A stretch of DNA of 64,000 bases from a virus: the IMG/VR virus record IMGVR_UViG_3300019093_000008, positions 1-64,000 of that record; one strand, written 5' to 3'. This document shows positions 40,520 through 50,008 of this stretch, piece after piece (the stretch's first letter is position 1; every line of letters begins with the position of its first letter). Under the pieces are notes generated by a model. The model had not been told where the DNA came from. It saw only the letters and a list, made by a program, of their open reading frames with translations, and ran no database searches. The translations under genes and the position numbers were made by a program.

Positions 40520-41643
40520 TGAAATTTGATTTAGAAATATTGAACCAATATGTCAAAGATGGATGGGTGGAAAGAAATGACCACCCATCTTTACCTATAT
40601 CAATCTACAACTACTCTCGTAAAACTCAATACGAAGGAAAGTGGGATGATATAACTTTGAAAACTCGTGGACTCGTTTTAGATAATGAGGGAAACGTTGT
40701 GGCAAAGGCTTTTGATAAGTTCTTTAACTATGAGGAGTTGGTTGGTAATAAATGGGTTGAGTCCAAAATACCAAATGAACCTTTTGAAGTATTTGAAAAG
40801 ATGGATGGGTCTTTGGGTATATTGTTTAATTACAATAACGAATGGATATTGGCAACCAAGGGTTCTTTCACTTCTAAACAAGCAATCAGAGGTATGGAAA
40901 TACTTAAAAAATATAGATATGAAAAATTAATCAAAGGATTTACCTATCTATTTGAAATAATCTATCCTGAAAATAGAATAGTTTGCGAATATGATTTTGA
41001 AGATTTGATACTTCTTGCTGTTGTGGATAATAAAGATGGTTATGAATTAAGAATACACGATGATAATATTCATCTTGAAGGAATAAGATTCAGAAACCTA
41101 TATAATAACTTGGGATTCAAAGTTGTTAAAAAATATGATGGAGTTCGGGATTATTCCGAATTAAAGTCCAAAATTTTGCAAAACGCGGAAGGATTTGTTA
41201 TCAAATTTGAAAATGGTGTTAGAATGAAAATCAAGGGAGAAGAATATGTTAGATTACATAGAATATTAACTGGATTTTCTACCTATGATATTTGGGAATA
41301 TTTGAAGGATGGTAAAGACGTTATGGAATTGGTAGAAAAAGTTCCTGATGAATTTGATAAATGGGTTAAAGAACAGGTAAGTGCTTTGAAATATGGTCAT
41401 TTTAGTGTCTCTGAATATTGTGGGAAAGCCCACGATTATTTTAGATATGGTAAGTATAGTGACGTTGACCCTGAGCCTTCTAAAAAAGAATTTGCGGAAC
41501 ATCTTAAAAAAGTTGTTGACCCTAACCTACATGCAATTATGTTTGCAATGTGGGATGGTAAGAGAGATAAAGTAAATGAATTAATTTTTAAGTTAATAAA
41601 ACCTAAATACTCTAAACCGTTTTGGCAAAAAGAAACAGAATGA
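40519..41643 (+). CDS. RNA ligase, T4 Rnl1-like
   Basis: 374 residues. Nucleotidyl lysine in EVFEKMDGSLGIL (KxDGS), upstream TRGLVLDNEGNVVAKAF, then ATKGSF (motif III), EIIYPENRIVC, EGFVIKFENG (motif IV) and RMKIKGEEYV (motif V). The helical C-terminus (about 250-374) corresponds to the Rnl1 tRNA-recognising domain. It would seal tRNA cut by anticodon nucleases, with the kinase upstream healing the ends. Confidence 0.93.
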   Translation: MKFDLEILNQYVKDGWVERNDHPSLPISIYNYSRKTQYEGKWDDITLKTRGLVLDNEGNVVAKAFDKFFNYEELVGNKWVESKIPNEPFEVFEKMDGSLGILFNYNNEWILATKGSFTSKQAIRGMEILKKYRYEKLIKGFTYLFEIIYPENRIVCEYDFEDLILLAVVDNKDGYELRIHDDNIHLEGIRFRNLYNNLGFKVVKKYDGVRDYSELKSKILQNAEGFVIKFENGVRMKIKGEEYVRLHRILTGFSTYDIWEYLKDGKDVMELVEKVPDEFDKWVKEQVSALKYGHFSVSEYCGKAHDYFRYGKYSDVDPEPSKKEFAEHLKKVVDPNLHAIMFAMWDGKRDKVNELIFKLIKPKYSKPFWQKETE

Positions 41644-41885
41644 AACCAGATTTTAAAAAATTATTAAAAAAACATCAGACCCATAATTCTTTCTTGGATG
41701 AAGGCTCAATTTTAGTTGCACTTGAAGAATCCTACAATATTGGGAAAAAAAGTTCCGATGGAGAGTTTACTCAACTGAAAGAAACATTTCAATCATTACT
41801 ACATGAGCACGCTCACACTTGTAGACCAAATAAAGCATTAACTCTATTCATGGAAGATTGGGAAAAAAGGGCGGGGATTTATTGA
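41640..41885 (+). CDS. Hypothetical protein, 81 aa
   Basis: ATG overlaps the RNA ligase stop, so coupled. Helical (LLKKHQTHNSFLDEGSILVALEESYNIGKK) with His/Glu-rich middle. No family recognised. Confidence 0.7.
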   Translation: MKPDFKKLLKKHQTHNSFLDEGSILVALEESYNIGKKSSDGEFTQLKETFQSLLHEHAHTCRPNKALTLFMEDWEKRAGIY

Positions 41886-41946
41886 TAATAAATTAATATT
41901 TGAGTTAAATTCCTACCCTATTTATGATTAATTAAACCAATATTTT

Positions 41947-42732
41947 ATGTATTTAGAAGGAATTATAGTGTGTGTAAATTACAGTGATTTTTTATCACAC
42001 ACATTACCATTTAACAAGCCATTATTTAATCATTTAATTGTTGTTACTTCACCTGAAGACGAAAAAACTAAAAATTTATGTGAGTATTACAATGTTGAAT
42101 GTTTGGTAACCGATGAATTCACTAAAAATGGTGACTCATTTAATAAGGCTAAAGGTATTAATGCCGGACTAAATAAATTATCAAGAAAAGATTGGGTAAT
42201 TCATTTGGATGCTGATATGTACTTACCTCCATTAACCAGAGGAATCTTAGAAAGAATATCTTTGGAGCCAAAAAATATATACGGAATAGACCGTATGATG
42301 TGTCCAAATTTTGAAGAATGGATTAAGTTCATTTCTTGTCCAAGACAAACTCATACGGGTTGGGTTTATATTCATCCTACCGCATTTCCAATAGGTGTTA
42401 GGATTGGAGAATATATGTCTGAAGGGTATGAACCAATTGGGTTTTTTCAAATGTGGAATCCTAAAGCTTCGGGAATATACTTATACCCCGAATTTCACGG
42501 AGCTGCGGATAGAACCGATGTTCTTTTCGCCAAAAAATGGGCAAGAAAAGATAGAGGGTTGATACCCGAAATAATTGGCGTTCATTTAGATTCAGAAAAT
42601 TCTACAATTAATGAAATGGGTAAAAATTGGAATGGTAGAAAAACTAACTATTTTGGTTTGTCAGATGGAAAAAAAGAATTATCTTTATTAAAAAGTTTTT
42701 TTAAAAAAAAAACAATAAGAAGTTATGAATAA
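41947..42732 (+). CDS. Glycosyltransferase-like protein, GT-A fold
   Basis: 261 residues: an early VVTSPEDEKT strand, KAKGINAGL, and HLDADMYLPP with the DxD metal motif. The C-terminal part (HTGWVYIHPTAF, FHGAADRTDVLFA) is unlike classic family 2 enzymes. Acceptor unknown. It overlaps ThyA by 8 nt. Confidence 0.78.
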   Translation: MYLEGIIVCVNYSDFLSHTLPFNKPLFNHLIVVTSPEDEKTKNLCEYYNVECLVTDEFTKNGDSFNKAKGINAGLNKLSRKDWVIHLDADMYLPPLTRGILERISLEPKNIYGIDRMMCPNFEEWIKFISCPRQTHTGWVYIHPTAFPIGVRIGEYMSEGYEPIGFFQMWNPKASGIYLYPEFHGAADRTDVLFAKKWARKDRGLIPEIIGVHLDSENSTINEMGKNWNGRKTNYFGLSDGKKELSLLKSFFKKKTIRSYE

Positions 42733-43855
42733 TTTAGACGCAAGATATCAAGCATTACTTGAAGACATTCTTCATTGGGGTGTTGAAAAAACAGATAGGA
42801 CAGGAACTGGTACTATATCAGTATTCGGAAGACAAATCCGTCATAAAATGAGTGAAGGTTTTCCATTACTAACCACAAAGAAGATGGCTTGGAAAACTAT
42901 GGTGACTGAATTGTTATGGTTCTTGAGAGGAGATACTAATATCAAATTCCTTGTTGATAATGGTTGTCATATTTGGGATGGTGATGCTTATAAGAATTAT
43001 TGCAATGCTTACCCCAATGTAGAAAAAACATTTAAATATGAAGGTAGTGATATTGAAGTAAGGAAAATGACTAAAGAAGAATTCATAAATAAAATTAAAA
43101 CCGATGATAAGTTTGCTAAGAAGTGGGGTGAATTAGGTCCAATTTATGGTAAGCAATGGAGAAGTTGGAAGTTCACAGATAAGTTTACAAATGGAGAACA
43201 AATTGCTTACGTAAATGGAAAGGTAGACCAAATCGCAAACCTAATCAACGAACTCAAAACAAATCCTGATAGTAGAAGATTAATGGTTAGTGCTTGGAAT
43301 GTAGGTGAGTTAGACCAAATGGTATTACCGCCTTGTCATTATGGATTTCAAGTTTATACAAGAGAGTTGAGTGAGAAAGAAAGAATCATTCTTGCAGGGT
43401 ACGACTATGAAAATAGAGGCGGCATAGGATGGAATATGATAAAGGAGACAGTTGATATGGATAACACTATTCCTAAACGAGCAATCTCATTAATGTGGAA
43501 TCAACGCTCAGTAGATACATTTTTAGGTTTACCATTTAACATAGCATCCTACGGTTTACTACTAGAGATTATTGCTAAAGAAGTAAACATGGTTCCCGAT
43601 GAATTGATTGGTAACTTAGGAGATGTTCATTTATATTCGAATCATATCGAACAAGCAAAAGAACAAATTCTTAGGACCCCATACGAATTACCTAAAGTAA
43701 AAATTACTGAAAGAAATTGGTACATGCACGAATCAGTTAAGGAACACTTGGGTGAAAAAAAATTCAATGAAAAAATAATGAGTTATAGACCGGATTGTTT
43801 TGAATTGATAGGTTACGAATCACATCCAAGTATTAAAGCACCTTTATCAAATTAA
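42725..43855 (+). CDS. thyA: Thymidylate synthase ThyA
   Basis: 376 residues against about 264 for typical ThyA. Motifs: DRTGTGTISVFGRQ, TTKKMAWKTMVTELLWFL, catalytic Cys in LPPCHYGFQVY, NQRSVDTFLGLPFNIASY, and GDVHLYSNH. The extra length is two inserts (about 100-150 and 220-245). It makes dTMP from dUMP and folate for phage DNA synthesis. Confidence 0.95.
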   Translation: MNNLDARYQALLEDILHWGVEKTDRTGTGTISVFGRQIRHKMSEGFPLLTTKKMAWKTMVTELLWFLRGDTNIKFLVDNGCHIWDGDAYKNYCNAYPNVEKTFKYEGSDIEVRKMTKEEFINKIKTDDKFAKKWGELGPIYGKQWRSWKFTDKFTNGEQIAYVNGKVDQIANLINELKTNPDSRRLMVSAWNVGELDQMVLPPCHYGFQVYTRELSEKERIILAGYDYENRGGIGWNMIKETVDMDNTIPKRAISLMWNQRSVDTFLGLPFNIASYGLLLEIIAKEVNMVPDELIGNLGDVHLYSNHIEQAKEQILRTPYELPKVKITERNWYMHESVKEHLGEKKFNEKIMSYRPDCFELIGYESHPSIKAPLSN

Positions 43856-43860
43856 AAATT

Positions 43861-44118
43861 ATGAAAATAGAACAATTAGAAGAACAATTAGATAATTGGA
43901 AAGCCGTTAGATATAGAATGGAAAATGAAGGTATTGAATATTGCTTCAAACACTATAGTCATTTTGAAGAAATCAAAGATGAAGAGTTTCATGATAAAAG
44001 AAAAAAATTAATATCTTTGATGGAAGAAATGGAAGAATACGTACAATTCAATATTTTAGAAACACAGAATAGTATTTATGAGTGGGAAGATAAGGATTTG
44101 GATGTAGAACAACTTTAA
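43861..44118 (+). CDS. Hypothetical acidic coiled-coil protein
   Basis: 85 residues, Glu-rich helices (EQLEEQLDNWKAVRYRMENEG; EDKDLDVEQL). It ends overlapping the convergent gene by 4 nt. Confidence 0.7.
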   Translation: MKIEQLEEQLDNWKAVRYRMENEGIEYCFKHYSHFEEIKDEEFHDKRKKLISLMEEMEEYVQFNILETQNSIYEWEDKDLDVEQL

Positions 44119-44717
44119 TGGTAAAATGTCATATAGTATTGAAGCAAACTAATACCCAATTTTCTCGCCAATGAATTGATTTTTGAATCATCGGATAACT
44201 CAATATTTTTTAACTCAGCAAATTTAACCAATCCGCTCAAAAATTTACTTCTAGCCTCATCCTGAATCTCAAGGAGATTTTGAAAATCTTCATTATCTCC
44301 TCTTTTTTCACCATAATACCTATCCAAATGTTCAGAATCCATATAAACAAAAGGGGACGAACCAAACATATTGGTAATACCACTTTTTTGTAATAATTTG
44401 AAATATTCAAGAAAATAAGGTAAGTCCATTGACCTTCTTAACTCTCTATTTGTAGCCATAAAGTGAGTGTGAGGGTCATCTTCTCTGTTAGGTTGTTCTT
44501 GGATTTTTTGTTTTACTAGTTTCCATTTGTCTACTGAGGATATTAATGACATTGTACTCCCATTATCCCACTTTACGCTAATAAGCTTATCGTTTTCATC
44601 ATATGGGTCCCTTTGTATTTTCGTTACAGTTCCTTTAGTTCCTGGAGGAACTGATATTTCACCTTCCATTAAATAACAGACTATTCTGTCACCTTCTTTT
44701 AATTCTGGATTTATCAT
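44115..44717 (-). CDS. DUF4314-type domain protein
   Basis: 200 residues. N-terminal beta-barrel with KEGDRIVCYLMEG, then PPGTKGTVTKIQ, then SVKWDNGSTMSL matches the DUF4314 KOW-like pattern. The C-terminal two thirds are helical and unassigned. Confidence 0.75.
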   Translation of the reverse strand: MINPELKEGDRIVCYLMEGEISVPPGTKGTVTKIQRDPYDENDKLISVKWDNGSTMSLISSVDKWKLVKQKIQEQPNREDDPHTHFMATNRELRRSMDLPYFLEYFKLLQKSGITNMFGSSPFVYMDSEHLDRYYGEKRGDNEDFQNLLEIQDEARSKFLSGLVKFAELKNIELSDDSKINSLARKLGISLLQYYMTFYH

Positions 44718-44752
44718 GATAATAAATATATATTATTAAGTATTTATTGTGT

Positions 44753-45373
44753 ATGAATTATTTAATAACTGAAGAACAATTAAGAATTATCATTAAAGAA
44801 GAGAAAGATTCAAAGTTAACTAACTACATGAAAGAAATGTATTCGTTTACTTATAAAATTGCTTCAATCTCTAAGAAAAAATATGGACTTAATGTAAGAT
44901 TTTTACTAACTATGGGAACTGCAATAGGTGGATTTTTGCTTCCATTGGACAGGTATTTAAAAGAAGGTTCATTTGAATTAAATGATGACCAAATCGCTCT
45001 AATTTTAACAGGTATTGCATCAATTACATTTTACAATAACAAAAGAAATGTGTCAAATATAATTAACAAAATAAAAGAAGAAGGATTATCTGATTATTTT
45101 AAATCCGTGTTAGAAAAGTCAGATAAATTAAAAAATTCTTTTGTTTCTTTTTTAGAAGGTCTTTCATTAACATTAGGTTCTGTACAAGAAATTATTTCAT
45201 ACGCATTTTTACTTCCTTTAGTTACAGATTTAATCAACGTAGCACACGGTACACAAAATTTTTTGGGAGCATCAGAAATGATAGTTGAAAGATTATTAGC
45301 TTCTGGTGTTGTTATAGTTTCGGGACAGATTTTGATTGAAGTTATTAACAAAATACTCAAAAGAGTATCGTAA
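44753..45373 (+). CDS. Leader-bearing membrane protein
   Basis: 206 residues. MNYLITEEQLRIIIKEEKDS is a clear leader copy (Ile-Lys-Glu then Glu). Two or three apolar stretches follow (LLTMGTAIGGFLLPL, AFLLPLVTDLI, GVVIVSGQILIEVI). If the leader directs packaging, this would be an unusual packaged membrane protein. Confidence 0.72.
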   Translation: MNYLITEEQLRIIIKEEKDSKLTNYMKEMYSFTYKIASISKKKYGLNVRFLLTMGTAIGGFLLPLDRYLKEGSFELNDDQIALILTGIASITFYNNKRNVSNIINKIKEEGLSDYFKSVLEKSDKLKNSFVSFLEGLSLTLGSVQEIISYAFLLPLVTDLINVAHGTQNFLGASEMIVERLLASGVVIVSGQILIEVINKILKRVS

Positions 45374-45376
45374 AAT

Positions 45377-46117
45377 TTAGATATCTTCAAAAAAAGTAGG
45401 CACTCTGGACTCATCCCACCAATTACTCCACTTATCACCTGCAACAACTCCATCAATTTTTCTAACGTATCCTGAAGCATTTATGAATAATTCAGTGTCA
45501 TAGAATTTAAAATCTGGTTCGCATGCAGTATAAAATATGTCAGCAACATCTGTGGCAAAATCATTGTCCCACATAAAAGATTCAATCCATGATTTACCCT
45601 CGGAAGTAAAAGAGTCTTTCAAGGTAACATGTCTATCATCATAAATTAAATTGGAAATGTCAACAAAGAAAGGAAGGCTGATATTATCAGATTCCATATA
45701 TGTTTTTTTATTGAAAGCCGGAAATACGTTTGTATCACAAGAAAATTTAATATTGATGGGACTGTTACCAGACATTTGTCTTTTGAATCCAGTCAAAGAT
45801 TTAAGTTCAGTTCTTATTTTATTTTTTGTTTCCTCACTTAAATAAACATCTTCGGGTTTTTTACCATCAACAAAAAAATCAGATTGATAAGCAATTTTTT
45901 CACCGAACATATCATGAACGTCTTCCATAATAGTATCTAAATCATATCTAAATTTTAATACAGTGTATGATTGACCTTCTTTAGGTAAAACACAATCTAT
46001 TTCACATTTAATATATGAATCTCTTGGTTCTACGGTTCTGAACACATATTGAGTTCCACCATAAATCCATTTTTTTCTTTTCAAATACTTTGAAACTCCA
46101 TTAAATATACCTTCCAT
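45377..46117 (-). CDS. Hypothetical protein, 246 aa
   Basis: Acidic beta-rich protein with many aromatic residues (KWIYGGTQYVFRTVEPRD; SWIESFMWDNDFATDVADIFY). No domain recognised. It follows the metalloprotease at 46120 by 2 nt, so they are likely one operon. Confidence 0.72.
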   Translation of the reverse strand: MEGIFNGVSKYLKRKKWIYGGTQYVFRTVEPRDSYIKCEIDCVLPKEGQSYTVLKFRYDLDTIMEDVHDMFGEKIAYQSDFFVDGKKPEDVYLSEETKNKIRTELKSLTGFKRQMSGNSPINIKFSCDTNVFPAFNKKTYMESDNISLPFFVDISNLIYDDRHVTLKDSFTSEGKSWIESFMWDNDFATDVADIFYTACEPDFKFYDTELFINASGYVRKIDGVVAGDKWSNWWDESRVPTFFEDI

Positions 46118-46119
46118 TT

Positions 46120-47082
46120 TTAGTTTTTCCCCAATATTTTATTAATTATATTTTCAGTTTGTTTTGGTTTCATAGTGTACTTGTGTTGGTTTTTTTTAAA
46201 CCAGTCTCTAACAACAAATTCCAAATCTTTTCTTTCTTTTTTTGCCCTCTTTCTGAATCCGGCTCTAAGTGCCTCCAATTCGTGAGATTGACCATAATAT
46301 TTATGAGAAGATTTAGGACTTTTAGGGAATTCATATCCTGATTCATGTTGTTTAACATGTTCAAGTTCATGTCTAACCAATTCATTTAATTCATAAACAA
46401 GGTCTTGTAGTATTGTATTTTTTGAATTGGGATTGGTAACTATCATTATCTGTATTACATCATCATCTCTATAATAGTCCGCATCAGCATCAAAAGTATC
46501 CACTTTATCTGATTCTCTTAAAAATAATTCAATATTAAAATTATTTAGTAAGTTATCAAATTTATAAAATTCGCCCCCACTTATATCCGAAGGTAATTCA
46601 AAATCTCCACTTCTTTGGTATTTTACGAGATAGATAATATCATGAACTATTTTATTAGTTATATTATCATAAACATCCTCAGTTAGTATTTCTTTTATGT
46701 TTTCATTAATCTCCTTACTATAAACATTTTCTATCCCAATACACATTACAGGTCTTTCTTCACCCATTAAAGACAAAAAGTCTTTTAATTGTATCATACT
46801 TTCCACTCTTAATGGGTAGAAATCACTTGTTGAAGTTGTTACAACCTTATGTGTTTTACCTCCCATTAATGAGTTGATAAGCGAGTTCAATCGTCCTGTA
46901 GGTAAAATTGTCATTTTATAAGTTAGATATTCTGTTTCTTTACCAACAGTGATATAATTGTTGGTTCCTACAATCTTCATTTTAACTTTTGCAGGAAGTC
47001 CAGGAAGATGAGGTCCCATTGGGTTCTCAATTGTAAATGTTTTCTTATCTAAGTATTTGTTATATATTTCAATATCTTTCAT
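46120..47082 (-). CDS. Zinc metalloprotease-like protein (HExxH)
   Basis: 320 residues. LNELVRHELEHVKQHESG carries the HExxH zinc motif (HELEH), with a Glu-rich SHELEALRAGFRKRA helix downstream as possible third ligand. The N-terminal two thirds are unassigned. It could process virion proteins or host surface; class uncertain. Confidence 0.78.
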   Translation of the reverse strand: MKDIEIYNKYLDKKTFTIENPMGPHLPGLPAKVKMKIVGTNNYITVGKETEYLTYKMTILPTGRLNSLINSLMGGKTHKVVTTSTSDFYPLRVESMIQLKDFLSLMGEERPVMCIGIENVYSKEINENIKEILTEDVYDNITNKIVHDIIYLVKYQRSGDFELPSDISGGEFYKFDNLLNNFNIELFLRESDKVDTFDADADYYRDDDVIQIMIVTNPNSKNTILQDLVYELNELVRHELEHVKQHESGYEFPKSPKSSHKYYGQSHELEALRAGFRKRAKKERKDLEFVVRDWFKKNQHKYTMKPKQTENIINKILGKN

Positions 47083-47154
47083 CCTTAATAAATACTACAT
47101 ATTATAGTTGTTTTTATAAATGTAATTGATTAACTTTATTCTAAATTACAAAAT

Positions 47155-47379
47155 ATGTTTTTAGTTATTTATTTGGTTTCAGTTTTTTATTGTATTTGGA
47201 GGATGGTTCGTAGTTATGTTAAAAGAAATGGTGGTGATGTGGTATATGCAACTCCGGGTCTTGAAACACTCGCAATTATTGTAATGGCACCCGTACTTAT
47301 GGTTGTTGATGTAACATTAACTTGGATTCGTTTGTATAGTGAAGCCGAAAAAGCAAGAAGAAATAATAGTTCTTTATAA
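47155..47379 (+). CDS. Small two-helix membrane protein
   Basis: 74 residues with apolar segments (1-16, 38-58) around a basic loop (RSYVKRNGG), ending with a charged amphipathic tail. Ends 8 nt before tRNA-Ser. Function unknown. Confidence 0.6.
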   Translation: MFLVIYLVSVFYCIWRMVRSYVKRNGGDVVYATPGLETLAIIVMAPVLMVVDVTLTWIRLYSEAEKARRNNSSL

Positions 47380-47387
47380 AAATATTA

Positions 47388-47474
47388 GGAAAGATGGCAG
47401 AGCGGTCGAATGCGTCGGTCTTGAAAACCGAATTACTTGAAAGGGTAACTGGGGTTCGAATCCCTATCTTTCCG
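47388..47474 (+). tRNA. tRNA-Ser (TGA)
   Basis: Acceptor GGAAAGA/TCTTTCC, anticodon arm CGGT-CTTGAAA-ACCG, long variable arm, T loop TTCGAAT, discriminator G. Confidence 0.95.
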
Positions 47475-47477
47475 CTT

Positions 47478-47560
47478 AGAGAAGCAACCGCAAGCCATTC
47501 GGTATTTAGGTCTTTTTTGACATAATGGTCTCTGTCAGAAATGTAAATCCTGCTTCTCTT
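47478..47560 (+). tRNA. tRNA-like element with noncanonical D/T loops (Lys-type anticodon?)
   Basis: Acceptor AGAGAAG/CTTCTCT is perfect. D arm ACCG-CAAGCCATT-CGGT lacks GG; anticodon arm GTC-TTTTTT-GAC includes TTT; the T-position stem (CAGAA/TCCTG type, one mismatch) has loop ATGTAAA. It lies in line between tRNA-Ser and a tRNA-Leu-like gene. Confidence 0.5.
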
Positions 47561-47564
47561 CAAT

Positions 47565-47712
47565 TGTAAGGTGGTGAAACTGGCAGACATACCATTCAGT
47601 CACGGGGGCGCTGAAAAAAGAAAGTAGGTAATGAATATAGATTGACAACAAGCTGTCATAGATTTGTTCATTACTAAATCTCAGTATGGAGGTTCAAATC
47701 CTCCCCTTACAG
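47565..47712 (+). tRNA. tRNA-Leu-like gene with long insertions
   Basis: Acceptor TGTAAGG/CCTTACA, D arm GGTGAAACTGGCAGACAT and T arm GGAGG-TTCAAAT-CCTCC are normal. Between them the anticodon region holds TACC/GGTA around a TTCAG/CTGAA hairpin, and the variable region holds a long GTAATGAA/TTCATTAC hairpin. Anticodon not assigned. Confidence 0.55.
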
Positions 47713-47762
47713 CTTTATTTGACTTAAAACTTTAAATTTATTATTTTTTTAAAAAAATACAT

Positions 47763-48830
47763 ATGTCAAGAATAGATACTTTAAAAAAACAATTTCCTGA
47801 GTTAGACATGTCCCTAATTGATATTTTTCAAATGATGGACCCAACTAATACAAACAAATATTTACAACTTTTTTGTAAATTATTCTCAAAAAGATATAGG
47901 GACGATAATGTGGTAAAAGACAAAAGTTCTATAAGAGAATTAGGTGAAATCTCAAAAATGGTAGGAGTTGACGATAAAAACCTTTCTAAATCTCAGTTAT
48001 TTTTAATAAGAGATATGTTATTTCAATATTATTCTCCATCCCAATTTGAAGACATTAAAAGTTTTATTCATCACATGGAAAAAGGAATAATTCCGGAAAA
48101 TGACGTATGTAAATACTCAACATTTGATGATATAAGTTCAGCACTTTCTCTCTCATCTTTACTAGAGATTGAAAAAGAAATGGAAAGTCAAATACAAAAG
48201 GTGTACGATGATGAAAATTGGGTTGTTGTTTTACCTTTAACTTTTGAATCTTCAATAAAATACGGAGCCGGTACTAAATGGTGTACAACATTTAAAAACG
48301 AAAAACAATATTTTGCAAAATATTGGAATAGAGGTATTTTGGCGTATTATATTAATAAAAAAACTGGATATAAGTTTGCGTCATTTAAAGCATTAGATGG
48401 CGACGAAGAAGGAGTAACTTTTTGGACTGCGTCAGATAATAGAGTTGATTCTATGAACCTCAATATTGATGGTTATATGTATTCAATTATTAAAGAAATT
48501 CTTAATTCAGAAAAAACTAATTCAGAGTATTTGGATAAAGATATGAGAATTAAAGTTTGTAATTATTGTGGTGTCATTTACAATGAATCCAGAATAAGGC
48601 TTGAAGAAAATTATTATAATGATAACTTAATAGCCGAAGGAGAACTTAGTGTAGCGGATACTCCCGGTACTACCACATTATACATAGCTCCACCCATAAG
48701 CACAACTTTTGATGCTAATTTAGCCGTAACTTTTAATGGAGATTTTACTGACCGACTTACCGTTACAAACAACAATTTAAACAACAATTTTATACCACCA
48801 CCAGAACCAGTTCCTAATATGAGAGCTTAA
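47763..48830 (+). CDS. WCTT-family phage protein
   Basis: 355 residues. Helical N-terminal part (about 1-130), then the family core: VVVLPLTFESSIKYG, TKWCTTF, ILAYYINKK and FWTASDNRVDSM. The C-terminus (about 280-355) is a Thr/Asn-rich beta stretch ending with a PPPEPVPN tail, as in structural proteins. Closest to the protein at 16983. Confidence 0.8.
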   Translation: MSRIDTLKKQFPELDMSLIDIFQMMDPTNTNKYLQLFCKLFSKRYRDDNVVKDKSSIRELGEISKMVGVDDKNLSKSQLFLIRDMLFQYYSPSQFEDIKSFIHHMEKGIIPENDVCKYSTFDDISSALSLSSLLEIEKEMESQIQKVYDDENWVVVLPLTFESSIKYGAGTKWCTTFKNEKQYFAKYWNRGILAYYINKKTGYKFASFKALDGDEEGVTFWTASDNRVDSMNLNIDGYMYSIIKEILNSEKTNSEYLDKDMRIKVCNYCGVIYNESRIRLEENYYNDNLIAEGELSVADTPGTTTLYIAPPISTTFDANLAVTFNGDFTDRLTVTNNNLNNNFIPPPEPVPNMRA

Positions 48831-48837
48831 TTAATTG

Positions 48838-48865
48838 AAAACCCAACTTATTGGTGGGTTTTTTA
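48838..48865. terminator. Intrinsic terminator
   Basis: AACCCAACTTATTGGTGGGTT plus T-run, between convergent genes. Confidence 0.8.
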
Positions 48866-48871
48866 ATAAAG

Positions 48872-49189
48872 TTATTTCTTTTTCTTACTGGCTAAATATT
48901 TGTCTAACGGTAAATCGCTTGGTTTTATTGGACTATATGGTTTTTCCCACTCTTTTCTCCACTCACCTCTTTCGTATTGAACAGGTGAAGGTTTAAAGTT
49001 TTTTCTCATTTTCATATTTGTTATATCATTTTCATCATCATCTTCTTCATAATCAAATCCGTAATCTTGAATCTCATCATTTTCGTCATCAATATACTCA
49101 TCTTCAAAATCAGACTCAAAATCTTCATTTATGATTTTTTTAATTATTTGAACTAATTCTGATTCAGTTAATTTTACTATCTTTTTCAT
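48872..49189 (-). CDS. Leader-bearing acidic small protein
   Basis: 105 residues: KIVKLTESELVQIIKKIINE leader, then an Asp/Glu-rich segment (about 25-55) and a basic, Pro-rich tail (KPSPVQYERGEWRKEWEKPY). A textbook example of the leader with an acidic mature part, as in head-internal peptides. Function unknown. Confidence 0.78.
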   Translation of the reverse strand: MKKIVKLTESELVQIIKKIINEDFESDFEDEYIDDENDEIQDYGFDYEEDDDENDITNMKMRKNFKPSPVQYERGEWRKEWEKPYSPIKPSDLPLDKYLASKKKK

Positions 49190-49233
49190 TTATACTATTT
49201 TATTATAAATAGTTATAATCAGACTATTTATTG

Positions 49234-50007
49234 ATGAATATGGCAAATTTGCAAGAACTATACGACAAATATCAGGTTACTGAAAAGAATATGTCCACAG
49301 GTAACTTTAAGAAATTGGAAAAAACAATATCCGAGTTAGAAAAATTGGATAAAGTTTTATTGTTAACCTGTTCAAATAGATATAATTGGGATGAGAACAA
49401 TGTTGATATACCTAAATCAACTATTTTAGCTATGATTATCCAAGAATATCTTGGAAATAAGGGAGTCCTTATTGATGTTCCTGAACTTAATATAGTTCCT
49501 TGTGAAGGAAATGTTTCAAGAAAAGATGGTAATAATTGCGGATTAAAAAAGGCTCTTCTTAAGAGTGATACAAAAAATCCATCAGGATATCACAGATGTT
49601 GGGCTAGTCTTAATGAGAAATCTGATGAACTTTGGAAAATAACCAAAGAATTGTTTGACTCAAATGCTGTAATATTTTTTACTTCGGTAAGATGGGGCCA
49701 AGCAAATATGTTTTATCAAAAATTAATAGAAAGATTAACTTGGATTGAGAATAGACATGCTACTTTAGGCGAAAGTAATATTGTTGAAAATATACAGTCA
49801 GGATTTATTTGTGTTGGACAAAACTGGAAAGGTGTTGATGTTGTTGATACACAAAGAAAAGTTCATACATTTTATGGTTTCAAACCTAATGATAAATTTT
49901 ATTGGAATTGGCAATACACAACCAAAATCACTGATGAAACTCAAGAATCATATAAAGATGCTTTTCCTACTTTTGTTGATAAGTTTAAAGTTAAAGAATT
50001 ATTATAG
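49234..50007 (+). CDS. NAD(P)H-dependent FMN reductase-like flavodoxin-fold protein
   Basis: 257 residues. LLLTCSNRYNWDENN at the first strand, KSTILAMIIQEYL, IDVPELNIVPCEGNVS, and SNAVIFFTSVRWGQANMFYQKLIERLTW typical of this fold. Probably an oxidoreductase binding FMN. Why a phage carries it is unclear; a redox or nucleotide-reduction supply role is possible. Confidence 0.8.
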   Translation: MNMANLQELYDKYQVTEKNMSTGNFKKLEKTISELEKLDKVLLLTCSNRYNWDENNVDIPKSTILAMIIQEYLGNKGVLIDVPELNIVPCEGNVSRKDGNNCGLKKALLKSDTKNPSGYHRCWASLNEKSDELWKITKELFDSNAVIFFTSVRWGQANMFYQKLIERLTWIENRHATLGESNIVENIQSGFICVGQNWKGVDVVDTQRKVHTFYGFKPNDKFYWNWQYTTKITDETQESYKDAFPTFVDKFKVKELL

Positions 50008-50008
50008 A

